Under the pieces are notes generated by a model. The model had not been told where the DNA came from. It saw only the letters and a list, made by a program, of their open reading frames with translations, and searched no databases. Below, one piece after another: positions 37,643 to 44,342 of a DNA stretch of 44,342 bases (position 1 is the first letter of the stretch; every line of letters begins with the position of its first letter). Source of the stretch: Oscillospiraceae bacterium (GTDB lineage Bacteria; Bacillota; Clostridia; Oscillospirales; Acutalibacteraceae); assembly GCA_031261445.1 (NCBI GenBank), contig JAISJQ010000040.1, positions 1 through 44,342 on the forward strand. The letters are read 5' to 3'. The position numbers and the translations under genes were made by a program.

Positions 37643-38830
37643 CTATGCGGGCAGGACGTCCACACCCTGCGGGTTATCCTGCACGGGCACAGTGCCCACG
37701 ACACTGTTCGTTGCGCCATTGATGATGGACACAGTGCCGTCTGCGTTTGTGATGTAAATGAGATTCTTCACGCTGTCGATGCCGACACCCTGCGGATTTG
37801 TCCCCACGGGGATGGTGGCAAGGACGGCGTTTGTGTTGGCGTTGATGACAGAAACGGTGTTGTCGCTGCGATTGGCTACGTAGATGAGGTTGGTCTTGGG
37901 GTTGACTTGGACGGCGGCGGGCGCGTTGCCCACGGGGATGGTGGACACCACAGTGCCTGTCGCGTCGTCAATGACGCTCACGTTGCCACTGCCGTAGTTG
38001 GGCACATACGTCAGCCCCGTGGCGGAGTTTGTGCTGCTGTCGCGCGGATCTGTGCCCACGGGAATGGTGCTCACAAGCGCGTTGGTGTTGCCGTCATACA
38101 CATTGACGCTGTTCGTGCCCGCGATGGGGACATACAGCAGGTTTTTCACTGTGTCCACGGACACGTTGTACGGCGCACCCGTGGTGGGAATGGTGGCCAG
38201 AACGGTGTTGGTGTTGCCGTCAATCACGCTCACGGAGTTGCCGTCGCGGTTGGCGACATAGATCTTGTTCGACAGGGGATTGACCGTGACCGAGCGCGGC
38301 CCTGTGCCCACGGGGATGGTCGCCACGACCGCACCCGTTGCGGCGTTGATGACGCTCACGGTGTTGTCGCTTCTGTTGACTACGTACACATACCCGGTGT
38401 TCGCGTTGGCGGCGACCCCCACGGGCAGCGTCCCCACCGCGATGGTGTTGATGACCTGCTGCGTGTTGCCGTCAATCACGCTGACGGTGTTCGTGCCCGC
38501 GTTGGCCACATAGGCGTTGCCCGCCTGCGTCACGGCCGGCGGTCCGGGAGGGCCAACGGGCCCTTGTGGGCCTTGCGGGCCTGTCGCGCCCGTTGCCCCC
38601 GTCGCGCCAGTCGCACCCACGTCGCCTTTAGGGCCTTGTGCGCCCGTCGCGCCCGTAGCCCCCGTTGCGCCTTGCGGGCCGGCCGGGCCAGCAGGGCCGA
38701 TATCTGCTACCAAATTAACCCAACTAAAAAAATAGCCCAGAAGAAGGAAGGATGGACGGTAGCAAAGACAACGCGCAGACTGAAAAGAGAAAGAAAAAAA
38801 GCGGCGTATTTCAGTTGCTACTAAATACAC
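37643..38830 (-). CDS. Collagen-like / seven-bladed YVTN propeller surface protein, damaged 5' end
   Basis: Residues from about 44 hold 18 Gly-X-Y triplets ([16 protein letters not shown]...), followed by seven repeats of about 42 residues with YVAN...[10 protein letters not shown]...VIATIPVG, the YVTN beta-propeller type. Such collagen-propeller proteins occur on the surface or on the exosporium of spore-forming Firmicutes. The open frame begins with GTG at 38,830 without a ribosome binding site. Upstream, the same frame goes on to read [12 protein letters not shown], but the good site (GGAGGTG, 38,901-38,895) and its TTG start at 38,887 are in another frame. A one-base insertion or two-base loss near 38,868-38,875 would explain this. 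It may be a broken gene, a sequencing error, or a phase switch. Confidence 0.8.
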   Translation of the reverse strand: MYLVATEIRRFFSFSFQSARCLCYRPSFLLLGYFFSWVNLVADIGPAGPAGPQGATGATGATGAQGPKGDVGATGATGATGATGPQGPQGPVGPPGPPAVTQAGNAYVANAGTNTVSVIDGNTQQVINTIAVGTLPVGVAANANTGYVYVVNRSDNTVSVINAATGAVVATIPVGTGPRSVTVNPLSNKIYVANRDGNSVSVIDGNTNTVLATIPTTGAPYNVSVDTVKNLLYVPIAGTNSVNVYDGNTNALVSTIPVGTDPRDSSTNSATGLTYVPNYGSGNVSVIDDATGTVVSTIPVGNAPAAVQVNPKTNLIYVANRSDNTVSVINANTNAVLATIPVGTNPQGVGIDSVKNLIYITNADGTVSIINGATNSVVGTVPVQDNPQGVDVLPA

Positions 38831-38921
38831 GGCTTTTTGGCGCTCGGGCGTAATTGGCTTGTTTGCTTTAACGATCTGTAATGTTCAAAATAATCACCTC
38901 CATATACATTCATTCTATTTT

Positions 38922-39404
38922 TCAGTCAACATGGTTATTTTTTTCAAGCAAATCATAGTCCGATTCGCTATAATCGTACAAGTCAAATACTACATCAGCA
39001 TTAATTGAGGAAGCGAAAGAAATAATACTTTTTGGAAATTTCATTACTGGGAAAAAAGAATTTTTAGAATGAATCGTTATAGTAAAATAGGTTTCCAAAT
39101 TTAGCTTGTCGCACAAATCATTTATGATATTTACTTTATCATTAAGTATATTCTTCACTTTTCCAAAAACAATAGAAACTTCTCTATTTTGCTCCCTTAA
39201 TTCAAAGTGCCAATAAGGTTTTGCTACACCCGCTTTAATACTTGGCGGCGGGAACTCTTCTTTTTTTCTCGCGATTTTTGGAGTAATTCCTAACCCATTG
39301 CTTATTTCTTTGAAGTCAAAGTTGTTATTATTTTTAGAGGCGAAACCAAACCCTATAGCGATAATTGATACAGGATAGTTTGGTTTTACGTATTCTTTTT
39401 TTAT
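38922..39404 (-). CDS. DUF4279-like protein, probable immunity protein, with an ATA start
   Basis: This AT-rich frame is open for 160 codons from a non-standard ATA (39,404-39,402), five bases after the AAAGGCGAGG site; an ATT lies one codon before. Key stretches are NYPVSIIAIGFGFASKNN, LGITPKIARKKEE, KPYWHFELREQN and FPKSIISFASSINADVVFDL; the last is typical of DUF4279, a family often coded just after polymorphic toxins. The first ATG/GTG inside the frame, at 39,158, would leave only the C-terminal half. Either the start codon has mutated from ATG or translation is weak. It follows directly on the small gene at 39,420. Confidence 0.6.
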   Translation of the reverse strand: MKKEYVKPNYPVSIIAIGFGFASKNNNNFDFKEISNGLGITPKIARKKEEFPPPSIKAGVAKPYWHFELREQNREVSIVFGKVKNILNDKVNIINDLCDKLNLETYFTITIHSKNSFFPVMKFPKSIISFASSINADVVFDLYDYSESDYDLLEKNNHVD

Positions 39405-39419
39405 AATATCCTCGCCTTT

Positions 39420-39629
39420 CTATGTTATAAAATATTCAGTCCGTATCGGTTCGCCTTTTCCCGATATCGGCTCTAACACTATTTCTTTGGTTTCAGTGTC
39501 CCTCATCATATTATATTCACTTACATACCGTTCTCCAGTAAAATCTTTTTTGAATTCCTCTGGACTTTTACAACCGAATGACTTTGCTAATCTGATAGCC
39601 TCATCTTTGCTGATTAATTTTAACCCCAT
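39420..39629 (-). CDS. Small toxin-domain-like protein
   Basis: A 69-residue protein with an ATG preceded by GGAAGGA. The sequence (DEAIRLAKSFGCKSPEEFKK, VSEYNMMRDTETKEIVLEPI, ISGKGEPIRTEYF) resembles the C-terminal end of polymorphic toxins of the PT33 type. This is from memory and needs a profile search. No N-terminal delivery part is present, so it is a free-standing toxin-like unit or a remnant. Its stop is next to the ribosome binding site of the DUF4279-like gene, the usual order of toxin then immunity protein. An AT-rich promoter lies at 39,686-39,715. Confidence 0.5.
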   Translation of the reverse strand: MGLKLISKDEAIRLAKSFGCKSPEEFKKDFTGERYVSEYNMMRDTETKEIVLEPISGKGEPIRTEYFIT

Positions 39630-39685
39630 GAGTGTATCCTTCCAATGTTGAACAAAATAGATTTTCAGTAGTAAGAAGTACTAAA

Positions 39686-39715
39686 ATTATACTCTATTTG
39701 ATTGATAAAAAGCAA
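39686..39715 (-). promoter_or_regulatory. Promoter of the toxin-like/DUF4279 pair
   Basis: TTGCTT (39,710-39,715), 18 bases, TATAAT (39,686-39,691) on the minus strand. Confidence 0.55.
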
Positions 39716-39768
39716 GTATCACATCAAGCTTTGTCGGCTTGAATAAAAACATAGAAAATATCATAAAT

Positions 39769-39905
39769 TTATTCGACAATATTACCAACAATACGACACA
39801 AGTTATAAAAAGCGGACTTCTTGATACCCAGAAGAGCTAAAGCGGTGTCAAAATCAATTCCGCGGTTTAGGTGACGAAGCAAAAGAATATTTTTACTAGC
39901 AGTGC
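39769..39905 (-). pseudogene. Remnant of a serine recombinase C-terminus
   Basis: The minus strand reads LRHLNRGIDFDTALALLGIK then KSAFYNLCRIVGNIVE and a TAA stop at 39,771-39,769. This matches the end of the intact recombinase at 41,101 (YLNREIDFDTALALLGIKKS, AFYNLLQVVS). The DNA at 39,805-39,880 is almost the same as 41,138-41,213. No start or catalytic domain remains. Confidence 0.85.
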
Positions 39906-39934
39906 ATAACCTTTACTTGAAAGAGGTGCTAATT

Positions 39935-40141
39935 ATGGATGAGCTAAAGCGAAAGATCGCTGTAATTGAAGAAGATATAGCAATTATAAAGGAGTTGTTG
40001 CTCGAAATAAATAAATTTCAAATTGACGTAGAGGAAAGTGTTAATAGAAGAATGTTATCTTTAACTACGGCGGTTAAAGAAACATTTATAGAATTTTCCG
40101 CGCAGATTGATGACCAATTAAATTCAATAAAACAAAAATAG
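39935..40141 (+). CDS. Small coiled-coil protein, unknown
   Basis: A 68-residue protein from ATG at 39,935 with GAGGTG upstream. Nearly all of it (MDELKRKIAVIEEDIAIIKE onward, ELLLEINKFQ, QIDDQLNSIK) has heptad-like spacing and should form a coiled coil. No family is recognised. It lies between the recombinase remnant and the DUF6414-like gene on the other strand. Confidence 0.5.
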   Translation: MDELKRKIAVIEEDIAIIKELLLEINKFQIDVEESVNRRMLSLTTAVKETFIEFSAQIDDQLNSIKQK

Positions 40142-40161
40142 CAACTGGTCGAATGGTAAAA

Positions 40162-40971
40162 TTAGAAGAAAATAGCAATAGGGTAAATAATATATAGTTC
40201 TTTTGAGGGAGACAGTGCGATAAAGCCTAGTTCGTTCAACATGTTAAATGTTATATGCTGAATTTCATCTAGGACTCTTATAATACTTGCTTGATTCTTT
40301 GAGGTTGAATCAACTAACTTTTTCACACGCCCAACAACAGTGGCTGATTTTTCAAAAGAAAAGCCTATTTTTTCTTTGTTTCCACGCAAAAATTCTTCTT
40401 TAATTGGAATGAAAATATTTTCTCCGCACAAAAATATATCGTGAGGAATTGTTGTTTTGAGAAAATTTAATTTTTTTCTGATGAGCTCAAAAGCCTCAAA
40501 AGAAAAAGTACTTGCCTTAGAATAATGAGAATATGTATCCCTTAGGTCTTCGCCAAAAAGAGATTCTATACGAGTAAAATTTATAAAACTCAAACTACAA
40601 ATATCTCTAAAATAGCTACCAACGGCAATATTACCTTTAGTTCGGTATAGCCCATTCTCTATAAAATAAGCTTCAAAAATATTAAATATTTCATCGTTTC
40701 TTCTTTTTATATAAATGCTTTTAGAAGAGGTTTCAAAAGTTCTTCTTGAAGGAGCGCTTTTAAACCCTGCTCCAAGTTCGCCTTCAATTTCTGTTATTTT
40801 TTTGAATCCCATAGTAGCTTTAACCGAAGGATTGAATGAAATCTCTGCTTTGCCTTTTTCATGTTGTTCAGAGCCAGATTGCTCTTCGCGCGTCTCTTCG
40901 ACAAGTCCATTGTCAATTTGAGCAATGAAAGAAGCTAAGTAGTCGGAGTCGAGATACAGGAAGTCTTTCAA
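40162..40971 (-). CDS. DUF6414-like protein
   Basis: A 269-residue soluble protein from a TTG start with AAGGAG upstream. The start FLYLDSDYLASFIAQIDNGL is like the DUF6414 group, which is known to me only as uncharacterised and often in islands; the rest has no motif I can name. It has its own consensus promoter (41,013-41,041). It stands between the recombinase and its remnant, so it may be cargo of a mobile unit; a defence role is possible but there is no direct evidence. Confidence 0.6.
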   Translation of the reverse strand: MKDFLYLDSDYLASFIAQIDNGLVEETREEQSGSEQHEKGKAEISFNPSVKATMGFKKITEIEGELGAGFKSAPSRRTFETSSKSIYIKRRNDEIFNIFEAYFIENGLYRTKGNIAVGSYFRDICSLSFINFTRIESLFGEDLRDTYSHYSKASTFSFEAFELIRKKLNFLKTTIPHDIFLCGENIFIPIKEEFLRGNKEKIGFSFEKSATVVGRVKKLVDSTSKNQASIIRVLDEIQHITFNMLNELGFIALSPSKELYIIYPIAIFF

Positions 40972-41012
40972 AACGTTACGCTCCTTATAGAGATAAGAAT
41001 TTATGATTTCAT

Positions 41013-41041
41013 ATTATATATGTTTCTTTAAGATTTGTCAA
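41013..41041 (-). promoter_or_regulatory. Promoter of the DUF6414-like gene
   Basis: TTGACA (41,036-41,041), 17 bases, TATAAT (41,013-41,018), full consensus. Confidence 0.85.
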
Positions 41042-41100
41042 CAGCTTGCCCGAACTAAGGTTCGCCAAAGAACCTTGATTCGTTGCTTTATTAATAAGGT

Positions 41101-41712
41101 TTACGGTTGCCTATTACTAACAACCTGTAGTAAGTTGTAAAAAGCAGACTTCTTAATACCCAGAAGAGCTAAAGCGGTGTCAAAATCAATTTCACGGTTT
41201 AAGTACTGTTTTGCTATCTTCATCTCTTCTTCTGTGCGAACGGTTTTAGGTCTGCCTAACTTTTTACCACTGGCTTTGGCAACGGCAATGCCCTGCGCCT
41301 GACGGTATTTTATCTTCTGCCACTCGCTTTCCGCTTGAAAGGCTAAAATGTGCAGCAAAATATCTTGGATAAAACGCATAAGTAAGTTGTCATCCGTTTG
41401 GTCGGTATCGAGCATGGGCGTGTCTAGCACTTTAATGGTGATACCTTTGTGAACGGTCAACTTACGCCACTGGCTTAAAATGCCGTCATAGTCACGACTA
41501 AGACGGTCGATATTTTCGAGGTAGAGAGTATCGCCAGATTGAAGCTTTCTAACGAGCTTGTGATATTTAGCCCTGACGGTACTTTTGCCGCTTTCTTTTT
41601 CGATGACGATATTTCGCTTAAGGATTCCAAGGTTGGTCATTCTGATAACTTGCCTTGCTTCGTTTTGTTCTTCGGTAGAAACGCGAATGAGTGCGTAGAC
41701 AGTGTTTGCCAT
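41101..41712 (-). CDS. Serine recombinase (resolvase/invertase type)
   Basis: A 203-residue recombinase that cuts DNA with Ser12 (ALIRVSTEEQNEARQ). The catalytic region also shows LQSGDTLYLENIDRLSRD (Asp69, Arg70, Arg73) and the long E helix LLMRFIQDILLHILAFQAES. A C-terminal helix-turn-helix (DFDTALALLGIKKSAFYNLL) binds DNA. Size fits small resolvases and invertases, not the large integrases. AAAGGGG precedes the ATG. Two similar palindromes (41,761-41,790 and 41,910-41,937) lie upstream, possible recombination or control sites. A C-terminal remnant of a second copy lies at 39,769. Confidence 0.93.
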   Translation of the reverse strand: MANTVYALIRVSTEEQNEARQVIRMTNLGILKRNIVIEKESGKSTVRAKYHKLVRKLQSGDTLYLENIDRLSRDYDGILSQWRKLTVHKGITIKVLDTPMLDTDQTDDNLLMRFIQDILLHILAFQAESEWQKIKYRQAQGIAVAKASGKKLGRPKTVRTEEEMKIAKQYLNREIDFDTALALLGIKKSAFYNLLQVVSNRQP

Positions 41713-41760
41713 GGTGTATTGCCCCTTTGTTTTTGCTGTCCATTATACCCAAAACAGCAC

Positions 41761-41790
41761 AGTCCGCGAAAGGTGTACCTTTGGCGGACT
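41761..41790. repeat. Palindrome upstream of the recombinase, copy 1
   Basis: AGTCCGCGAAAGGT, GT, ACCTTTGGCGGACT: 14-bp arms with one mismatch. The recombinase transcript should begin at its edge (about 41,792). Core TCCGCCAAAGGT/ACCTTTGGCGGA is shared with copy 2. Confidence 0.75.
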
Positions 41791-41798
41791 GCAATAAA

Positions 41799-41827
41799 AG
41801 TATAGCGAGTGTCACCTTCTTTGTCAA
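41799..41827 (-). promoter_or_regulatory. Recombinase promoter
   Basis: TTGACA (41,822-41,827), 17 bases, TATACT (41,799-41,804). A second -10-like TATAAT (41,742-41,747) lies nearer the gene. Confidence 0.8.
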
Positions 41828-41909
41828 TACCCACCTGAAAAGATTGTTTTATTGACGTTTTTTATGGGTATTTCCTATCACTTATTTGTGTATTATGCCA
41901 AAATTTACG

Positions 41910-41937
41910 TTCCGCCAAAGGTACACCTTTGGTGGAA
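41910..41937. repeat. Palindrome upstream of the lipoprotein gene, copy 2
   Basis: TTCCGCCAAAGGT, AC, ACCTTTGGTGGAA: 13-bp arms with one mismatch, same core as 41,761-41,790. The two centres are about 148 bases apart. A shorter relative, GGTTCGCCAAAGAACC, occurs at 41,057-41,072 on the far side of the recombinase gene. Confidence 0.75.
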
Positions 41938-41998
41938 TCGACCAAACGGCTTCATAAACGACTATGAAGTTTTATTATGCAGTAAAAAGGGGCAACAG

Positions 41999-43051
41999 GT
42001 GAAGAAGAAATTAGCGATTCTAGTAAGCGTTATCATGTGTTTAACGCTTTTTTCGGCGTGCGGAAAGACAAAGGAGACTGAAAGCGCGACGTTGATGGGT
42101 AAATGGATTGCAACGTTTGAAGTCAACAGCGAAATGCTAGAATTTTGGGACGATGGCACTATGTTGGTATCAAAAGTAAACAAAGATACACAAGCCCTTG
42201 ACACAGACACGTTAAAGTGGGTTGTGCAGGGAAGCCGTATAAAATGCACCTTTGATTACGCCGGGGAAGTAGAAGATTTTATCTACGAGTATAAGCTTTC
42301 GGGTAAGACGCTTACCCTAACCGACGAAGAAAGTGTAACTTATACTTACAAAAAAGCCGACGAAGTGAAGAACGTAGCGGCGGCGTTACTCGAAATTGCT
42401 AATGGCGCTACCGTGGCGGCCAATAACGAGCAAAGCCCTAGCAAGCAAAATAACGCTGAACCCACAACAAAAAGGAAACCGACGCAACGGCAAACCCAAA
42501 AGGCAACTACCGAAAAGGTCGTTGAAGCAACGACGAGCCTTGAAACGACCACGGCGGAGATAACCACACTGCCGGTCACTACTTCACTTACCCCGCTAGA
42601 CCTTATGAATTCGTCTAGCGCGATTAAGTACGATAATGCCATGCTTCGTACTTTTTCTGACGAATTAACGGCAAATGATAACACGCAGTTTAAAAAAGGC
42701 TTCCGTTTTTACGTGGCAGATGACGCGTCATGCACAACGATTACTTATAATCTATTTCAGAAATATGAAAATATCACTGGCTATTTTTACTTGCCAAGAG
42801 AATACAAAAATTTGGAGTACAAGCAGTATTTCAAAATTATAGCAGACGGAAAAACGATATATACGTCTCCCGCCTTAAGCGCAGGTGTTTTGCCCATTTA
42901 TTTTGATGTTGATGTTAGTACCGCAAATACCATAGATTTTTATATGTATGATGAGGGTGGAGTTAACTATGTAATTTTAATGAATAGCAATAGGTGGAGT
43001 CACTACTTTGCCGAAGTTTATGCGTATCCAAAATCAAGCCAAGGAGATTAA
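41999..43051 (+). CDS. Lipoprotein with NPCBM-like carbohydrate-binding domain
   Basis: A 350-residue lipoprotein from a GTG start (AAAAGGGG upstream). VKKKLAILVSVIMCLTLFSA is followed by the lipobox Cys (LFSAC). A small beta-rich domain follows (LMGKWIATFEVNSEMLEFWD, about 30-120), then a Thr/Lys-rich linker (about 140-195), then an NPCBM-type domain (FKKGFRFYVADDASCTTITY, KYENITGYFYLP, TIYTSPALSAGVLPIYFDVD), which in other proteins binds sugars. The GTG was chosen because a normal lipoprotein signal begins there; the frame upstream to 41,852 is not needed. The next gene has a similar small beta domain. Confidence 0.82.
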   Translation: MKKKLAILVSVIMCLTLFSACGKTKETESATLMGKWIATFEVNSEMLEFWDDGTMLVSKVNKDTQALDTDTLKWVVQGSRIKCTFDYAGEVEDFIYEYKLSGKTLTLTDEESVTYTYKKADEVKNVAAALLEIANGATVAANNEQSPSKQNNAEPTTKRKPTQRQTQKATTEKVVEATTSLETTTAEITTLPVTTSLTPLDLMNSSSAIKYDNAMLRTFSDELTANDNTQFKKGFRFYVADDASCTTITYNLFQKYENITGYFYLPREYKNLEYKQYFKIIADGKTIYTSPALSAGVLPIYFDVDVSTANTIDFYMYDEGGVNYVILMNSNRWSHYFAEVYAYPKSSQGD

Positions 43052-43056
43052 CTGTC

Positions 43057-43431
43057 ATGAAAAATAAGAAAGCGATTGCGGTTGTTGCAAGTCTCTTAGT
43101 GATAGTGATTGCTACCATAGTAGGCGTAAAACTGTACAATCAAGCGCCCGAAAGGGCGATAATTGGTACGTGGGTAGAGAAAGCAAATTATGAAGATTAT
43201 GATGATGAATGGAGTGGTGACGCGTTTATTTTTCATAAAGACGGCACATTTGACGTTGGAGACGCAGATATTAGCGGCAAAATTGTCATAGACGGCTCAG
43301 GTCGCTATTTAATAAGCAACGATGGAACAAGACTTCAAATGGATTTTGACGATGACAAGGAAGTTGGTGAATTTTCAGTAAAAGGGGGCGTACTGATTTT
43401 GGGTGCTGATATATTCATAAAGCGACAATAA
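43057..43431 (+). CDS. Small membrane-anchored protein with a lipocalin-like domain
   Basis: A 124-residue protein with one N-terminal transmembrane helix (AIAVVASLLVIVIATIVGVK) and a beta-rich outside part: IIGTWVEKANYEDYDDEW, FIFHKDGTFDV, YLISNDGTRLQMDF. The 'GTW ... F ... DGTF' pattern is similar to the first domain of the lipoprotein before it (GKW ... FWDDGTM), so the two are likely related in origin. AAGGAG precedes the ATG, 5 bases after the upstream stop; same operon. Function unknown. Confidence 0.75.
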   Translation: MKNKKAIAVVASLLVIVIATIVGVKLYNQAPERAIIGTWVEKANYEDYDDEWSGDAFIFHKDGTFDVGDADISGKIVIDGSGRYLISNDGTRLQMDFDDDKEVGEFSVKGGVLILGADIFIKRQ

Positions 43432-43483
43432 AAGTGGATAATTAATGCCAAATACCAAGACAAAATTTTAAGGAGAAAACATC

Positions 43484-43996
43484 ATGAAAATTTTAAGTTG
43501 GGTTCTTACCGCTTTGGGCGGGGTTGGTACGCTGGCGGTTAAGATTATGCAAAAAATGGAGTTTTATCTAGATGATAAAAACAGCTACCTTTGGTTTGGC
43601 AGAGGTTCGTGGGACAATTATGGCGACATTTACAAAACGGTTGACGCACTGTCGAGCGTCTTTGCGGGAGTTCTTGTCTTAGGAATCTTGCTTGCTCTTA
43701 TAACTTACCTAAAAAACGCCAAAAGCAAAGGCAAAAATATAGATATAGAAGCTACGCTAAAAGGCATAAAAGACAAAGCCCAAAGCCTTGTTAAAGCGGG
43801 AGCGGTTGCAATTGGAAAGGTTACGTATTGCGAAGCGTGCGGAAAAGAAGTCGCGCAAGGCGATAATTATTGCCGTCACTGTAACGCAAGCCTAGCTAAA
43901 GACACGCAAAGTCAAGCCTTGTTCTGCTCTTCGTGCGGAAGTGAATTATTAGAGCAAGCGAACTTTTGCGGGAAGTGCGGACAGAAAATCAACTAG
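43484..43996 (+). CDS. Membrane protein with two zinc ribbons
   Basis: A 170-residue protein. The first part has two hydrophobic segments (about 4-20 and 58-76). The C-terminus has two zinc ribbons: C-EACGKEVAQGDNYC-RHC (about 116-133) and C-SSCGSELLEQANFC-GKC (about 148-166), each a pair of C-x2-C motifs. Such double ribbons occur in many clostridial membrane proteins of unknown role. AAGGAG precedes the ATG. Just after the stop the same frame reads GYCCADEFCGR and then a new stop, and further on FCANCRMDI appears in another frame; these look like ribbon remnants. Confidence 0.75.
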   Translation: MKILSWVLTALGGVGTLAVKIMQKMEFYLDDKNSYLWFGRGSWDNYGDIYKTVDALSSVFAGVLVLGILLALITYLKNAKSKGKNIDIEATLKGIKDKAQSLVKAGAVAIGKVTYCEACGKEVAQGDNYCRHCNASLAKDTQSQALFCSSCGSELLEQANFCGKCGQKIN

Positions 43997-44113
43997 GGCT
44001 ATTGCTGTGCGGATGAATTTTGCGGGAGATAAAGGCGCATAAAGATTTTGCGCCAATTGCCGTATGGATATACAAAGATTATTGAGTACAATCACCTTCG
44101 GAGGGATAGTTCA

Positions 44114-44342
44114 GTGAATAAGCGCAAAAAACTCATAGCAATACTATCAAGCGCGGTTGTGCTGGTTTTGGTTGCCTATGCTTTATTCAAACCACAAAAA
44201 CCATATATCGCGCCAGCAGATTCCGACCAGATGACTGCTACGCAAGCATATGAAAAATCAGTAATTACAGGTAGCGGGGCTTTTGGAAAAATTTCCAAGG
44301 AAGCAACGCCCGATATTAATGTTAGTATTTCAAACGCTAGTT
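44114..44342 (+). CDS. Partial gene for a membrane-anchored protein, cut by the window end
   Basis: From a GTG at 44,114 (CGGAGGG upstream) the frame stays open to the window end, 76 codons. It begins MNKRKKLIAILSSAVVLVLV with an obvious transmembrane helix and continues with a polar extracytoplasmic part (PADSDQMTATQAYEKSVITG). It is likely the fourth gene of the operon that begins at 41,999. No family can be told from this part. Confidence 0.75.
   Translation, partial: MNKRKKLIAILSSAVVLVLVAYALFKPQKPYIAPADSDQMTATQAYEKSVITGSGAFGKISKEATPDINVSISNAS

Noticed and set aside
37619-38824. 401-codon open frame on the plus strand
   Set aside because: It is the mirror of the propeller repeats; its own repeats only reflect those of the minus-strand gene.
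43997-44113. A further small zinc-ribbon gene
   Set aside because: Fragments with C-x2-C are visible but stops break every frame; no start with a ribosome binding site fits.
1-44342. tRNA or rRNA genes
   Set aside because: I found no cloverleaf with a TTCGA-type arm or rRNA stretch by eye. A covariance search could still find one.

Overview
The window looks like a chromosomal piece of an anaerobic Firmicute of the Clostridia, most like Oscillospirales/Ruminococcaceae. Pointers are strong AGGAGG-type ribosome binding sites, consensus sigma-A promoters with 17-base spacers, clostridial NifS/NifU, MutS2, a RemB-like DUF370 protein, a DUF5058 membrane protein and a collagen-like/YVTN surface protein. 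No rRNA, tRNA or taxon marker is present, so this placement is inference. The first 38.8 kb is visibly GC-rich; from about 38,830 to the end it is visibly AT-rich with different codon use, so the right end looks like an acquired island.

Layout. 1-9,104: housekeeping and accessory genes on the + strand: fmt, an aspartate carbamoyltransferase fused to a PyrI-like zinc knuckle, a DUF5058 membrane protein, a deoxyinosine/uracil-type DNA glycosylase, a Nudix hydrolase, a methyltransferase, a second membrane protein, a secreted GH5 glycanase and a PanE-type reductase. 9,099-9,784: a toxin-antitoxin cassette bounded by 14-bp direct repeats. 9,783-12,403: a membrane-anchored unknown and ilvD. 12,472-13,304: a Fic toxin with a tiny VbhA-like antitoxin. 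13,384-22,169: sulfatase, gpmI, a secreted alpha/beta hydrolase and mutS2 on the - strand, a DUF4160/DUF2442 pair on +, and a DUF2798 protein on -. 22,323-26,799: beta-mannosidase, nifU and nifS on -. 27,109-30,888: a two-gene membrane operon and larB-larC-larE for the nickel-pincer cofactor. 31,318-38,830: a D,D-carboxypeptidase, a metallophosphoesterase, RemB-like, ychF, an XRE regulator divergent from a paralogue of the secreted hydrolase, and a collagen-like/7-bladed propeller protein. 38,900-44,342: AT-rich island with a toxin-like/DUF4279 pair, a recombinase remnant, a DUF6414-like gene, a serine recombinase with palindromes upstream, a lipoprotein with an NPCBM-like domain, a small membrane-anchored protein, a double zinc-ribbon protein and one gene cut by the window edge.

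The most striking signal is not a gene. Nearly every larger gap in the GC-rich part is a mosaic of a few repeat modules. The main one is a hairpin that begins GTAGGGGC; two copies often face each other to form a 65-140 bp element ending in CCCCTAC, like REPINs or small MITEs. The stems differ between copies but always stay complementary. Related hairpins also lie inside nifS and mutS2 without breaking the frame, and several genes take their stop codon from a repeat. No enzyme that would mobilise these elements is encoded here.
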